Assembly: GCA_040901795.1 (NCBI GenBank)
Contig: JBBDYH010000088.1
Location: 1-23,414, forward strand
Length of the DNA: 23,414 bases
Reading direction: 5' to 3'
Origin: JBBDYH01 sp040901795
GTDB taxonomy: Bacteria > Planctomycetota > Planctomycetia > Pirellulales > JALHPA01
Shown: positions 7,317-14,471 of the stretch, in pieces
How positions within the stretch are numbered: the stretch's first letter is position 1
Layout of the letters: the number at the start of each line of letters is the position of its first letter
Position numbers and translations under genes: made by a program
The notes under the pieces: generated by a model
What the model saw: only the letters and a program-made list of their open reading frames with translations
Database searches by the model: none
Told to the model about the DNA's origin: nothing

Positions 7317-8783
7317 TCATACCAGGATTTCCCGCACCACCTCCCCATGCACGTCCGTCAACCGCATGTCACGGCCGCTGAAGCGGAACGTGAGCCGCTT
7401 GTGGTCGACGCCGAGGAGATGCAGCATCGTGGCGTGCAAGTCGTGGACTGTGAGCTTGTTTTCGACCACCTTGTAACCGTACTCGTCGGTGCGGCCGTAG
7501 ATGGTTCCGCCGCGAATGCCGCCGCCAGCCAGCCAGATCGAGAAGGCGAAGGGATCATGGTCGCGGCCGTTGCTCCCTTGCGCGAACGGCGTGCGGCCGA
7601 ACTCTCCGGCCCAGACAACGAGTGTTGTGTCCAACAGCCCGCGCGACTTGAGATCGCGCAACAGGCCGGCGATCGGCTGATCGACCGCGCGGGCGTTGCT
7701 CTCATGATTGCTCTTGAGAGCGCTATGCGCGTCCCAGCGATCTTCGCCGCTGATCTGGGGGCACGTGAGCTCGACAAATCGCACTCCGCGCTCGACGAGC
7801 CGGCGGGCCAGCAGGCATTCGGCGGCAAAAATGCGCGTCTGCTCGTAGGCGGCGTCGATGCCGTAGAGCTTTTTCGTGGCCACGGTTTCGTGGGACAAAT
7901 CAACCAGCTCAGGCACTGCCGCCTGCATCCGAAATGCTAATTCCGCGTTGGTGATGGCTGATTCAACGGCGTCGGCGTTGCCCGCGCGAGTGAGAAACGC
8001 CTCGTCAAGTTGCCTGAGCAACGCTCGCTTATTTCGCGCTACGGCGCCGGTTTTCTCCCGCGAGCGTACGTTGGCGATTGACTCGCCCTCCGGCTTAAAG
8101 ATCGACCCCTGGAACGTCGCCGGCAAAAACCCGCTGCCAAAACAGTCGATGCCCCCCGGCGGCATCAGCCCCCCATGCAGCACGACAAATCCTGGAAGAT
8201 CTCGGCACTCGCTCCCCAGACCGTAGCCGAACCAGGCCCCCATGCTGGGTCGGCCTTGCAGCCCACTGCCGGTGTGGAGGAAGTAGTTGGCTGTGGTGTG
8301 CTCCGAGAAGTTTGAGGTCATCGAGCGGACGACGGCCAGATCGTCGACGCACTGTGCGACGTGCGGGAACAGCTCGCTCACCGGGATGCCGCTTTGGCCG
8401 TATTGTGTGAACTTCCACGGACAGCCAAACGTCGAGCCGTTGTTGTTGAATTGCGTCGGCTCGATCGTCATCTTGAACGGCCGGCCGTGCTCCTTATTGA
8501 GGAGCGGCTTGGGATCGAACGTGTCCATCTGCGAGGGGCCGCCGTCCATGTAGAGAAAGATGACGTTCTTCGCCCGTGGAGGATGGTGGAGCGATGCGAG
8601 CGCCCCCGTAGCCGCCGGCCTGGTGCCGGCTTGACTGCCTGCGGTTGTTTCGGCCGACAATGCCGAGTCGCCGGTCCATTCCGACATCAGCGCAGCAAGC
8701 GCAACGGCGCCAAATCCGTTGGCGCATCGAGCCAACATCTGGCGGCGGTTGATCGGGTCAGAAGTGTAACGACCGCAGTGCAT
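7317..8783 (-). CDS. DUF1501 family secreted protein (sulfatase-like fold)
   Basis: This 488-residue protein belongs to the DUF1501 family, which planctomycetes carry in many copies, usually beside DUF1549/DUF1553 genes; it is related in fold to sulfatases and alkaline phosphatases. The twin-arginine signal (INRRQMLARC, then a hydrophobic run to about residue 33) sends it through the Tat system. The family motif FLYMDGGPSQMDTFDPK lies at 76-92, and the C-terminal motif WAGEFGRTPFAQG followed by GRDHDP is intact. The start at 8783 puts the Arg pair at 13-14; the frame continues upstream but would overlap the preceding gene and gives non-protein-like sequence. The gene follows the DUF1549/DUF1553 gene by 94 nt and is probably in its operon. 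A palindromic repeat (8608-8632) is translated just after the signal. The substrate is unknown; polysaccharide breakdown is inferred from context. Confidence 0.9.
   Translation of the reverse strand: MHCGRYTSDPINRRQMLARCANGFGAVALAALMSEWTGDSALSAETTAGSQAGTRPAATGALASLHHPPRAKNVIFLYMDGGPSQMDTFDPKPLLNKEHGRPFKMTIEPTQFNNNGSTFGCPWKFTQYGQSGIPVSELFPHVAQCVDDLAVVRSMTSNFSEHTTANYFLHTGSGLQGRPSMGAWFGYGLGSECRDLPGFVVLHGGLMPPGGIDCFGSGFLPATFQGSIFKPEGESIANVRSREKTGAVARNKRALLRQLDEAFLTRAGNADAVESAITNAELAFRMQAAVPELVDLSHETVATKKLYGIDAAYEQTRIFAAECLLARRLVERGVRFVELTCPQISGEDRWDAHSALKSNHESNARAVDQPIAGLLRDLKSRGLLDTTLVVWAGEFGRTPFAQGSNGRDHDPFAFSIWLAGGGIRGGTIYGRTDEYGYKVVENKLTVHDLHATMLHLLGVDHKRLTFRFSGRDMRLTDVHGEVVREILV
8608..8632. 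repeat. Palindromic GCCGGC repeat translated behind the Tat signal
   Basis: On the minus strand this reads as AGCCGGCACCAGGCCGGCGGCTAC, with two GCCGGC blocks around a short loop and flanking AGCC/GGCT arms. It encodes about residues 51-58 of the DUF1501 protein, in the linker between the Tat signal and the enzyme domain. Repeats of this kind are common between genes in related genomes, from memory. Confidence 0.6.
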
Positions 8784-8792
8784 TGGTCGGCG

Positions 8793-8827
8793 AGTACGAA
8801 GTACAAAGTGCGAAGTACGAAGGACGA
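8793..8827. repeat. GTACGAAGTAC-type repeat upstream of the DUF1501 gene
   Basis: Words of the form AGTACGAAGTACAAAGTGCGAAG repeat in the 94-nt gap between two genes on the minus strand. The same word type is translated inside the macroglobulin gene at 848-880 and, in diverged form, inside the neighbouring DUF1553 region at 9086-9122. Confidence 0.7.
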
Positions 8828-8877
8828 CTGTCGCTTGAAAAAAGGGCGGTGCGTCGTCCTGTCTGGCGGGAGCAGAC

Positions 8878-11800
8878 TCAATCCATAAACACGAACTCCT
8901 TGGCATTAAACAGCGTGTGGCAAAGATCCGTCCAGGCGGCAAGCGATCGGCGCCACGGCGACTCTCCATATTCGGCGGCCTGCTGCTTGACAAACTCGGC
9001 CGCGATGTCCACCTCCTTGTCGCTTGGCGGTCGGGCGAAGGCCTCGCGGTAGAGCCATTCAATTCGATGGCGCACTTCGTCCCCTGATTCGTCTTTCGTC
9101 CTTTGCACTTCCTCCTTCGACGTTACCCGCAGGCCCGCGCTATCCGGGGACTCACGTTCCCCGCTCGCCGAGAAGAGCGACCGCTCGGCCCAGCGGCGGG
9201 CCTGCTCGGCGACGAAGGGATCGTTCATCAGAATCAGCGACTGAGCCGGGACGTTCGATACGTTTCGCCGGCCGACGGTGCTCGCGGGGAGTGGCGTGTC
9301 GAAGGCCAGCATCATTGGCGACAAGAAGTTGCGACGCACTTCCAAGTAAATGCTTCGCCGGCCGGCGCCGTCGAGCGGTCCGGACTGATTGGGACGACCG
9401 CGACCAAACATGAACGGCGTCAAATAGGTCCTCACCGGTGGGCCGTACATCGTCAGGTCGAGTCGGCCGGAGAGAGAAAGCATGGCGTCGCGGAGGGCCT
9501 CGCCTTCAAGCCGCTTTAGATTTTGGCGGTGGATGAGCAAGTTGTTCGGATCCGCCTCGTCGAGCTTTGCGCTTGCCCGACTGGCGATTTGGTAGGTACG
9601 CGAAAGCATCATCGCGCGAATCAACCGCTTGATCGAATAACCCTCGTCGATGAAGCGAGTGGCGAGATGGTCGAGCAACTCCGAATGAGACGGTCGGTCG
9701 CCAAGCACACCGAAGTTGTCGACTGTGGCCACGATCCCTCGACCGAACAGATGTTGCCAGATGCGGTTGGCCAGCACACGTGCGAACAGCGGGTTGTCGC
9801 GAGAGACGACATACTGGGCAAGCTGTAAGCGACCGCTACCAGCATCAGGCGGGATCGCAAGCTGTTGGTCATCGGCAATGGCCGTTAAGAACCGCCGCGG
9901 TGTTACGTCGCCGAGCGTCTTGGTATTGCCACGAATGTGAATGCGGTCATCAAACCCATCGCCGTCGGTCGCAGCAAGTACGCGCATCGGCGTCGGTATG
10001 GTTTTTTCAACCGCGGCAATCTTGGCGGCAGCAGCGGTGAGTTTCTCCGATGCACGTGCCAACTCATGGGCCGGCGCCGCTTCCTGAGAGCTGGACGCAT
10101 CCTCCGGCGGTTCCGAGCCGGCTTCAACAAAGCGGATTTCATCGACTGCCACCCAGCCGTCGCCGTCATCGAGGATTTCGATGTAGGCCCGCTTGCCGAG
10201 GTGATTTCGCAGATCGCCGGCCTGAACGTGCCATTTGAGGTCCTCGTGATCGACTTTAAACGAGCCGCCGCTGAACAGCAGGGGGTTGAACGTGTCCATT
10301 CGGTAGCCCTGAATGATCAACCGCACCTGAGCGTCCTTGCCGGCGATGCGATAGGCGATTTGGGGCTCTTTAATCGTGAAGTTCTTTGATCGCAGTGCGC
10401 CGGTGAATTTGTGCGACAGCCGGCCGCTGTGCGCAGAGCCAGCCGGAAGCCAATGCATCTTTCCGTCGCGCGAAGTCCAGTCTCCTCCACGCGTGGGTCG
10501 ATCTCCGAAAGCTTCGCCGGTGACGAACCACCCAGTGAAATCGTCGCCGTCAAAGTCGGCGAATGCTTTGTCGTGCAGGGGTCTTGGATGGTTCGTCAAC
10601 TCCGCCGACGGAACACCACCCGCCACGGCGGGCAAGCTGCGGGCGTTCCCTACAGAGGTCAGGTCGCGTTGGATCGCGTCAATCTCCCGTGCGGCGGCGG
10701 CGATTCTGCCGTGCGGATCGAGAGATGCCATTTGCAAGCGCGTGCTCTTGGCAAAGCCCCACAACGAATACACGTCGGCCGTGGAGATCGCGTCAAACTT
10801 GTGGTCGTGGCAGCGGGCGCAGCCGAGCGTCAGGCCGAGAAACGTCTTTCCCAGCACGTCGATTTGGTTATCGACGCGGTCGGCCTCGTGGTCGTAGACA
10901 TCAACCGGCGCATGCACCTGCTCGCCGAACCACCAGAAGCCGGTGCCGATAACCGACTCGTTGAACTTCTCGGTCGGGTGCAGCCGCGGCTCGCTGAGCA
11001 AGTCGCCGGCGATGTGCTCGATGGTGAATTGGTCGTACGGCACGTCGGCATTCAGCGCCCGGACAACATAATCGCGATACTGCCAGGCGTGCTCGATCGG
11101 ATAATCAAACTCGTGTCCATACGTCTCGGCATAGCGTATCAGGTCGAGCCAGTGCCGCGCCCAGCGTTCGCCGAACCGCGGCGACGCGAGCAGCTCATCG
11201 ACCACGCGCTCAAATGCCCGCGGCGATTCATCACCCAGGAAGCGATCTACTGCCTCGGGCGTCGGCGGCAGGCCAACCAGATCGAAGAACGCGCGGCGGA
11301 TCAGCGTCCGTTTGTCCGCAGCTTCAGCGGGCGCTAGTCCTTTTAGCTCGAGCTTGGCGAGAATAAAGCGATCAATGTCATCCGCGGGCCAGGAGAGGTT
11401 TTTTACGGCGGACGGAGTTGGTCTCTCGATCGGTTGCCAGGCCCAATGCGCGGCTCTGCGTTCCGCGAGATCGAAGCCGCTCGAATCGCCGCTCGATTTT
11501 GCGACAGCCGCGTTTTCCTTGGGCCACGGCGCTCCCAGCTCGATCCATTTGGTCAGCGCGGCGATCTCTTTTTTCGGCAACTTCGACCTCGGCGGCATCT
11601 GGTACAGCTCGCCGTAGTTGATGGCATCGACAAGGAGGCTTCGCTTGGGCTTACCGGGAACGACCGCCGGCCCCGTGTCGCCCCCTTCGAGCACGGCTGC
11701 GCGCGAGTCGAGCCGCAATCCGCCTTGCAGTTTCTTCGCCCTGGCGCTGTGGCATTCGTAGCACCGTTTGTCCAACAGCGGCCGTACTTCTTTCTCAAAG

Positions 11801-11940
11801 AACTCGAGCAATTCGTCGCTGAAGACCGGTGACGGGCTCGTTGGCGATTCCGCATCCGCTATCACCGGCAAAGAGCAAGCGACGAAAAGCGCGATCATTC
11901 GCAGCCATTGACCGTGACATTGGTTGCCGACCTGACTCAT
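8878..11940 (-). CDS. Planctomycete cytochrome / DUF1549 / DUF1553 protein with inserted beta-sandwich
   Basis: This 1020-residue secreted protein starts with a signal peptide (hydrophobic MIALFVACSLPVIADA, about 15-30; the Met at 15 is an alternative start at 11898). Next comes a planctomycete cytochrome domain with a haem c motif CYECH (60-64). DUF1549 follows at about 185-400 with a second CxxCH (GCARCHDHKFD, 374-378). A beta-sandwich insert occupies about 460-610 (FDGDDFTGWFVTGEAFG onward), resembling the sugar-binding insert seen with some glycoside hydrolases. DUF1553 covers about 715-1020 (RVLANRIWQHLFGRG). The family's role is not established, but electron transfer linked to polysaccharide attack at the cell surface or in the large planctomycete periplasm is plausible. 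Repeats are translated at 10610-10652 and 9086-9163. It sits 18 nt behind the duplicated beta-sandwich gene and ahead of the DUF1501 gene, so the three probably form an operon. Confidence 0.92.
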   Translation of the reverse strand: MSQVGNQCHGQWLRMIALFVACSLPVIADAESPTSPSPVFSDELLEFFEKEVRPLLDKRCYECHSARAKKLQGGLRLDSRAAVLEGGDTGPAVVPGKPKRSLLVDAINYGELYQMPPRSKLPKKEIAALTKWIELGAPWPKENAAVAKSSGDSSGFDLAERRAAHWAWQPIERPTPSAVKNLSWPADDIDRFILAKLELKGLAPAEAADKRTLIRRAFFDLVGLPPTPEAVDRFLGDESPRAFERVVDELLASPRFGERWARHWLDLIRYAETYGHEFDYPIEHAWQYRDYVVRALNADVPYDQFTIEHIAGDLLSEPRLHPTEKFNESVIGTGFWWFGEQVHAPVDVYDHEADRVDNQIDVLGKTFLGLTLGCARCHDHKFDAISTADVYSLWGFAKSTRLQMASLDPHGRIAAAAREIDAIQRDLTSVGNARSLPAVAGGVPSAELTNHPRPLHDKAFADFDGDDFTGWFVTGEAFGDRPTRGGDWTSRDGKMHWLPAGSAHSGRLSHKFTGALRSKNFTIKEPQIAYRIAGKDAQVRLIIQGYRMDTFNPLLFSGGSFKVDHEDLKWHVQAGDLRNHLGKRAYIEILDDGDGWVAVDEIRFVEAGSEPPEDASSSQEAAPAHELARASEKLTAAAAKIAAVEKTIPTPMRVLAATDGDGFDDRIHIRGNTKTLGDVTPRRFLTAIADDQQLAIPPDAGSGRLQLAQYVVSRDNPLFARVLANRIWQHLFGRGIVATVDNFGVLGDRPSHSELLDHLATRFIDEGYSIKRLIRAMMLSRTYQIASRASAKLDEADPNNLLIHRQNLKRLEGEALRDAMLSLSGRLDLTMYGPPVRTYLTPFMFGRGRPNQSGPLDGAGRRSIYLEVRRNFLSPMMLAFDTPLPASTVGRRNVSNVPAQSLILMNDPFVAEQARRWAERSLFSASGERESPDSAGLRVTSKEEVQRTKDESGDEVRHRIEWLYREAFARPPSDKEVDIAAEFVKQQAAEYGESPWRRSLAAWTDLCHTLFNAKEFVFMD
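9086..9163. repeat. Dispersed repeats translated within the DUF1553 domain
   Basis: Two repeat types lie side by side. On the minus strand, a GGGGA...TCCCC hairpin (9146-9162) is followed by GAAGGAGGAAGTGCAAAGGA-type words (9086-9122). Together they encode about residues 926-951, a charged stretch between two helices of DUF1553. The homologous position of the other DUF1553-type protein in this window has no such stretch. Confidence 0.6.
10610..10652. repeat. Palindromic repeat translated between DUF1549 and the beta-sandwich
   Basis: An inner hairpin CCCGCC-AC-GGCGGG (10619-10632) sits inside outer arms GGAACACC and GGGCGTTCC. It encodes about residues 430-444 of the DUF1549/DUF1553 protein, exactly at the junction between DUF1549 and the inserted beta-sandwich domain. 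Such a placement fits repeat DNA tolerated in a domain linker. Confidence 0.65.
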
Positions 11941-11973
11941 TCCCCATTCCCCATTCGATCATTCCCCATTGTG
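11938..11973. repeat. TTCCCCATT repeat at a gene junction
   Basis: Three TTCCCCATT words fill the 18-nt gap between two minus-strand genes. They extend into the end of the upstream gene and supply the ATG start region of the DUF1549/DUF1553 gene. The reverse complement (GGGGAATGG) also occurs inside the macroglobulin gene at 811-842. Confidence 0.65.
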
Positions 11974-13446
11974 CTTCGCCGTGTACTCCAAGTCGTCCAG
12001 ATACACCTCAACGTAGTGCCCACCGGACTGGCAGTTGAGAATCCCAAAGCGGTCGAACATGGCGCCTTGTTCCTTGTGGCCCGGCTTGAGATCTAGCGTT
12101 TGTACTTTGCCGTCGAACGTGAGCGCGATCCGGCCACTGCCATCGGCGGCGTTCGGATTGTAGTCGATCGACCATTCGTGCGACTCGCCATCCGGGCGAA
12201 TGATCGGCCCTGACTCGGCTGCGCCACCCGCGCCGGTGCTTATCCAATAGCCAGGGCGAAAATAATGACCGATCCGGCTGGGTCCTTCTATGATAATCCC
12301 CAGCACATTGTGCTGCGGCTCGACGTGTTCCGCCGTTATCTTGTTTTTCTTTGACGCCGATTCGAACCAGCCGATGTAGACCGCGCTATCCGAGCCGGCG
12401 GCTAGGAACGCCAGCTTACCGGAGGCGCGCAAGCGGTGTTTGAGGCTTACTGGTCCCACCTTGTCCGCGTAGTAAGCGGGGCGCTCGTCGCGCCAGACGA
12501 TGCCGCCGATCTCCCCCTTTTGCTTGCCGCCGGCATAAGCGGTCGAAGAGTAACCGAAGTCGTGCAGCGGACGCAGAGCGCGGTCTGCGTACTGCCGCTC
12601 ATGATTCAGCCCGCTCCAATCCTTGGCCTTCGCCAGGTCAATCGCTTCGCCGTTTACCGATAAGTTGGCGAAGTACACCTCGAGCCCGTCGCCCGTAATC
12701 TGCTGGTTGAACATGCCGAAGCGATTGAACGTCGCTCCGTCGGCTTTGTGCCCTGGCTCAAGTGGCCGGCGATATTGCTTGCCGTCCAAGACGAACACCA
12801 TCTCGCCGTTGCCATCATTGGCCTCGGGATCGTAACTGAGCGACCAATGATGAACGGCGCCATCGTCGGAAAACGGCTTCGTCTTGGTCGTTTGATAGCG
12901 ATCACCTTCGAAGCAACCGCCTCCGCCGGTCAGCCAGTTGCGCGTGCCGTATTCGTAGAACACCCAATACTTGCCGCCATTGCCGTCAATGCGGAAGGCC
13001 AGCGAGTTGGGCGCGCGCCAGCCGCGCGACTTGTCGTTGAACCAGCCGAACAGCATGCCGCTACCCCCTTCGGCGTGGGTAACGGCGAAAGTGCCGGACG
13101 CCGTGAGTTTCTCGTCGAACGTCTTTTCCGGGACCGCTTTCGCAAAGTAAGCCGGCGTGATCGAGCGCTGAATCCAGCCGCCGGCCTCGCCCTGCGAAGT
13201 ACCGCCAGCGTGATGGGAAATGCGAAGTCCAAAGTCTTGGCGCACGTGCGGGCGCGGATCAGGAAGGAGGCGGTTGCGGTGAGCGTCCCATTGTGGATCA
13301 GTATCGAAGTCTGCAACTCGACGGCGGTCAGCGTGCTTTGCCTTCGGCGCGTGGTTCAAAGCAGCGTCCTGAGCTGATATTTCGGCTTCCGCGCACAATA
13401 AGGCAGACGTACAAATGGCAACCAGTACACCACGGTGGCGCGACAT
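11959..13446 (-). CDS. Secreted protein with two tandem beta-sandwich repeats
   Basis: This 495-residue protein starts with a signal peptide (hydrophobic run to about residue 25, SAQDA as likely cleavage region). The rest is two similar halves, about 72-265 and 297-490. Matching stretches include GEAGGWIQRSITPAYFA versus GEIGGIVWRDERPAYYA, LFGWF versus YIGWF, HHWSLSYDPEANDGNGEMVF versus HEWSIDYNPNAADGSGRIAL, and PGHKADGATFNRFGMFN versus PGHKEQGAMFDRFGILN. The pattern of Trp, Gly and Asp-rich loops suggests a concanavalin-like fold that could bind or cut polysaccharide; this is inference. It may correspond to a planctomycete domain of unknown function such as DUF1583, which cannot be confirmed here. 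It is the first gene of a probable operon with the DUF1549/DUF1553 and DUF1501 genes. The ATG at 13446 is chosen because it gives a good signal peptide. Confidence 0.82.
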   Translation of the reverse strand: MSRHRGVLVAICTSALLCAEAEISAQDAALNHAPKAKHADRRRVADFDTDPQWDAHRNRLLPDPRPHVRQDFGLRISHHAGGTSQGEAGGWIQRSITPAYFAKAVPEKTFDEKLTASGTFAVTHAEGGSGMLFGWFNDKSRGWRAPNSLAFRIDGNGGKYWVFYEYGTRNWLTGGGGCFEGDRYQTTKTKPFSDDGAVHHWSLSYDPEANDGNGEMVFVLDGKQYRRPLEPGHKADGATFNRFGMFNQQITGDGLEVYFANLSVNGEAIDLAKAKDWSGLNHERQYADRALRPLHDFGYSSTAYAGGKQKGEIGGIVWRDERPAYYADKVGPVSLKHRLRASGKLAFLAAGSDSAVYIGWFESASKKNKITAEHVEPQHNVLGIIIEGPSRIGHYFRPGYWISTGAGGAAESGPIIRPDGESHEWSIDYNPNAADGSGRIALTFDGKVQTLDLKPGHKEQGAMFDRFGILNCQSGGHYVEVYLDDLEYTAKHNGE

Positions 13447-13648
13447 TGCAGCGGGTCTTGTAGAATTCGGCGAAGGGCCGCAGGAGTTTGCATTCTATCT
13501 ATTTCGATGGCACGATACATCCGATTCCCAGTCATCGGAGCTCGGCATCGCGATGGCTTCCCGCTCCGGAATGAGGCTGCGCAATGGCATGGATCGAGCC
13601 AAGTCCATTCGTCAAACCGTTGGCTCGTAGCGTAGAATGGGATAATCC
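13447..13648. other. Divergent intergenic region
   Basis: This 202-nt gap separates the minus-strand secreted-protein operon from the plus-strand small-gene run, so it should hold promoters for both directions. No convincing -35/-10 pair, operator palindrome or RNA gene could be picked out by eye. Confidence 0.4.
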
Positions 13649-14002
13649 ATGTTGCCGACTAAGGTACCCGGGGACCCGTATCCTTACGATAAGTTGGCGG
13701 AGAGCCGGCCATTCGATGTTTCGTTGCCGACAGGCGTCTATGTGTACGTGCAGGATGGACAAGGAACTGTTTGGATTGCCGAGGACGGTGTTCATCGGCA
13801 TCCAAAGGTACTCGGAAAAGCGCAGCCTGCGGCGGCGGCGGGCGAGCTGGTGGTAGACGATGGCGTCGTTGTCGAAGTCGACAATGTTTCCGGCACTTTT
13901 CAGTTTGGTCCGGAGACCATTCCACAAGTAATCGAAGCTTTGCGGCGTCAAGGTGGAACGGTAGCTGCTGATGCGGCGAGGCCGTTTCGCTGGGAGAACT
14001 AA
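13649..14002 (+). CDS. Small protein of unknown function, first of a coupled pair
   Basis: This 117-residue protein is not firmly recognised. It has no signal or membrane segment. The central stretch (VHRHPKVLGKAQPAAAAGEL, then VSGTFQFGPETIPQVIEALRRQG) recalls a small module with an AAGE...SG...P...L..LR pattern that I remember from the ends of polymorphic toxins and from stand-alone small genes; this match is from memory and uncertain. The ATG at 13649 has no clear ribosome site. The stop is separated from the next ATG by one base, so the two genes are surely co-translated. An antisense open frame covers the same DNA, but this strand fits the tight operon arrangement better. DNA here looks less GC-rich than the neighbouring genes, which may hint at acquisition. 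Confidence 0.6.
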   Translation: MLPTKVPGDPYPYDKLAESRPFDVSLPTGVYVYVQDGQGTVWIAEDGVHRHPKVLGKAQPAAAAGELVVDDGVVVEVDNVSGTFQFGPETIPQVIEALRRQGGTVAADAARPFRWEN

Positions 14003-14003
14003 C

Positions 14004-14471
14004 ATGTCGACACACATTTCTTCGTCCGCATCCTCAGAGACGGTTCGCGTACGACTGGAAAATGGACCAAGGTGGCTGGAACTGCAGCTCTCGCTGGATG
14101 GAGATTGGAATGGCGGTCGCCTTATTGTTTATCCGCACGCCGGCATTCCGGACGTTCGCGCGGCAGACGATCTTTCTCGAACATACGATCTGCAAACGTG
14201 GGAAACCGGAATGATGAGTGGCGCGTTTCAAGCATATAGGGCGCTCAATTGTCCTCGCCGACGCGTCGTCGTCGCTGATCTTCGAGGATTATTGAGCAGT
14301 GCAGACATGACTGCCTTGGCAGCCGCCACTGCCATCGGCGTAGCCAAGCTATTGGGAAACGATTTGCCAAACTTAGACATCCCGCAATGGAGAGTTGTCG
14401 ACCTTTCCCTTAGCAACGGTCAGACCACTTTCAGAGCAGGGCATAATCCTAACGAGGGCGTATCGCAATGA
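14004..14471 (+). CDS. Protein of unknown function, second of a coupled pair
   Basis: This 155-residue protein is not recognised. The ATG at 14004 is preferred over an in-frame ATG at 13971 because it follows the previous stop by one base. The N-terminal half is predicted beta-rich (VRVRLENGPRWLELQLSLDG, then GGRLIVYPHAG), and the second half contains a helical stretch (LLSSADMTALAAATAIGVAKLLG). There is no signal peptide or clear membrane helix. Its last four bases (ATGA) overlap the start of the ferritin-like gene. The pair could be an effector and its partner or immunity protein, but nothing in the sequence proves this. Confidence 0.6.
   Translation: MSTHISSSASSETVRVRLENGPRWLELQLSLDGDWNGGRLIVYPHAGIPDVRAADDLSRTYDLQTWETGMMSGAFQAYRALNCPRRRVVVADLRGLLSSADMTALAAATAIGVAKLLGNDLPNLDIPQWRVVDLSLSNGQTTFRAGHNPNEGVSQ

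Noticed and set aside
7077..8888. Long open frames on the plus strand opposite the DUF1501 gene
   Set aside because: They mirror the codon pattern of the real gene, have no recognisable domain and no ribosome site; the minus-strand protein has clear family motifs.
8784..9062. Upstream extension of the DUF1501 frame
   Set aside because: It overlaps the preceding gene, reads through repeat DNA and would bury the Tat signal 100 residues in.
10411..11337. 308-codon open frame on the plus strand opposite the DUF1549 gene
   Set aside because: High GC content keeps antisense frames open; the translation is Arg-rich and has no family features.
13532..14017. 161-codon open frame on the minus strand over the first small gene of the coupled pair
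   Set aside because: The plus-strand genes fit one-base and four-base junctions, which an antisense gene would not explain. Some doubt remains.
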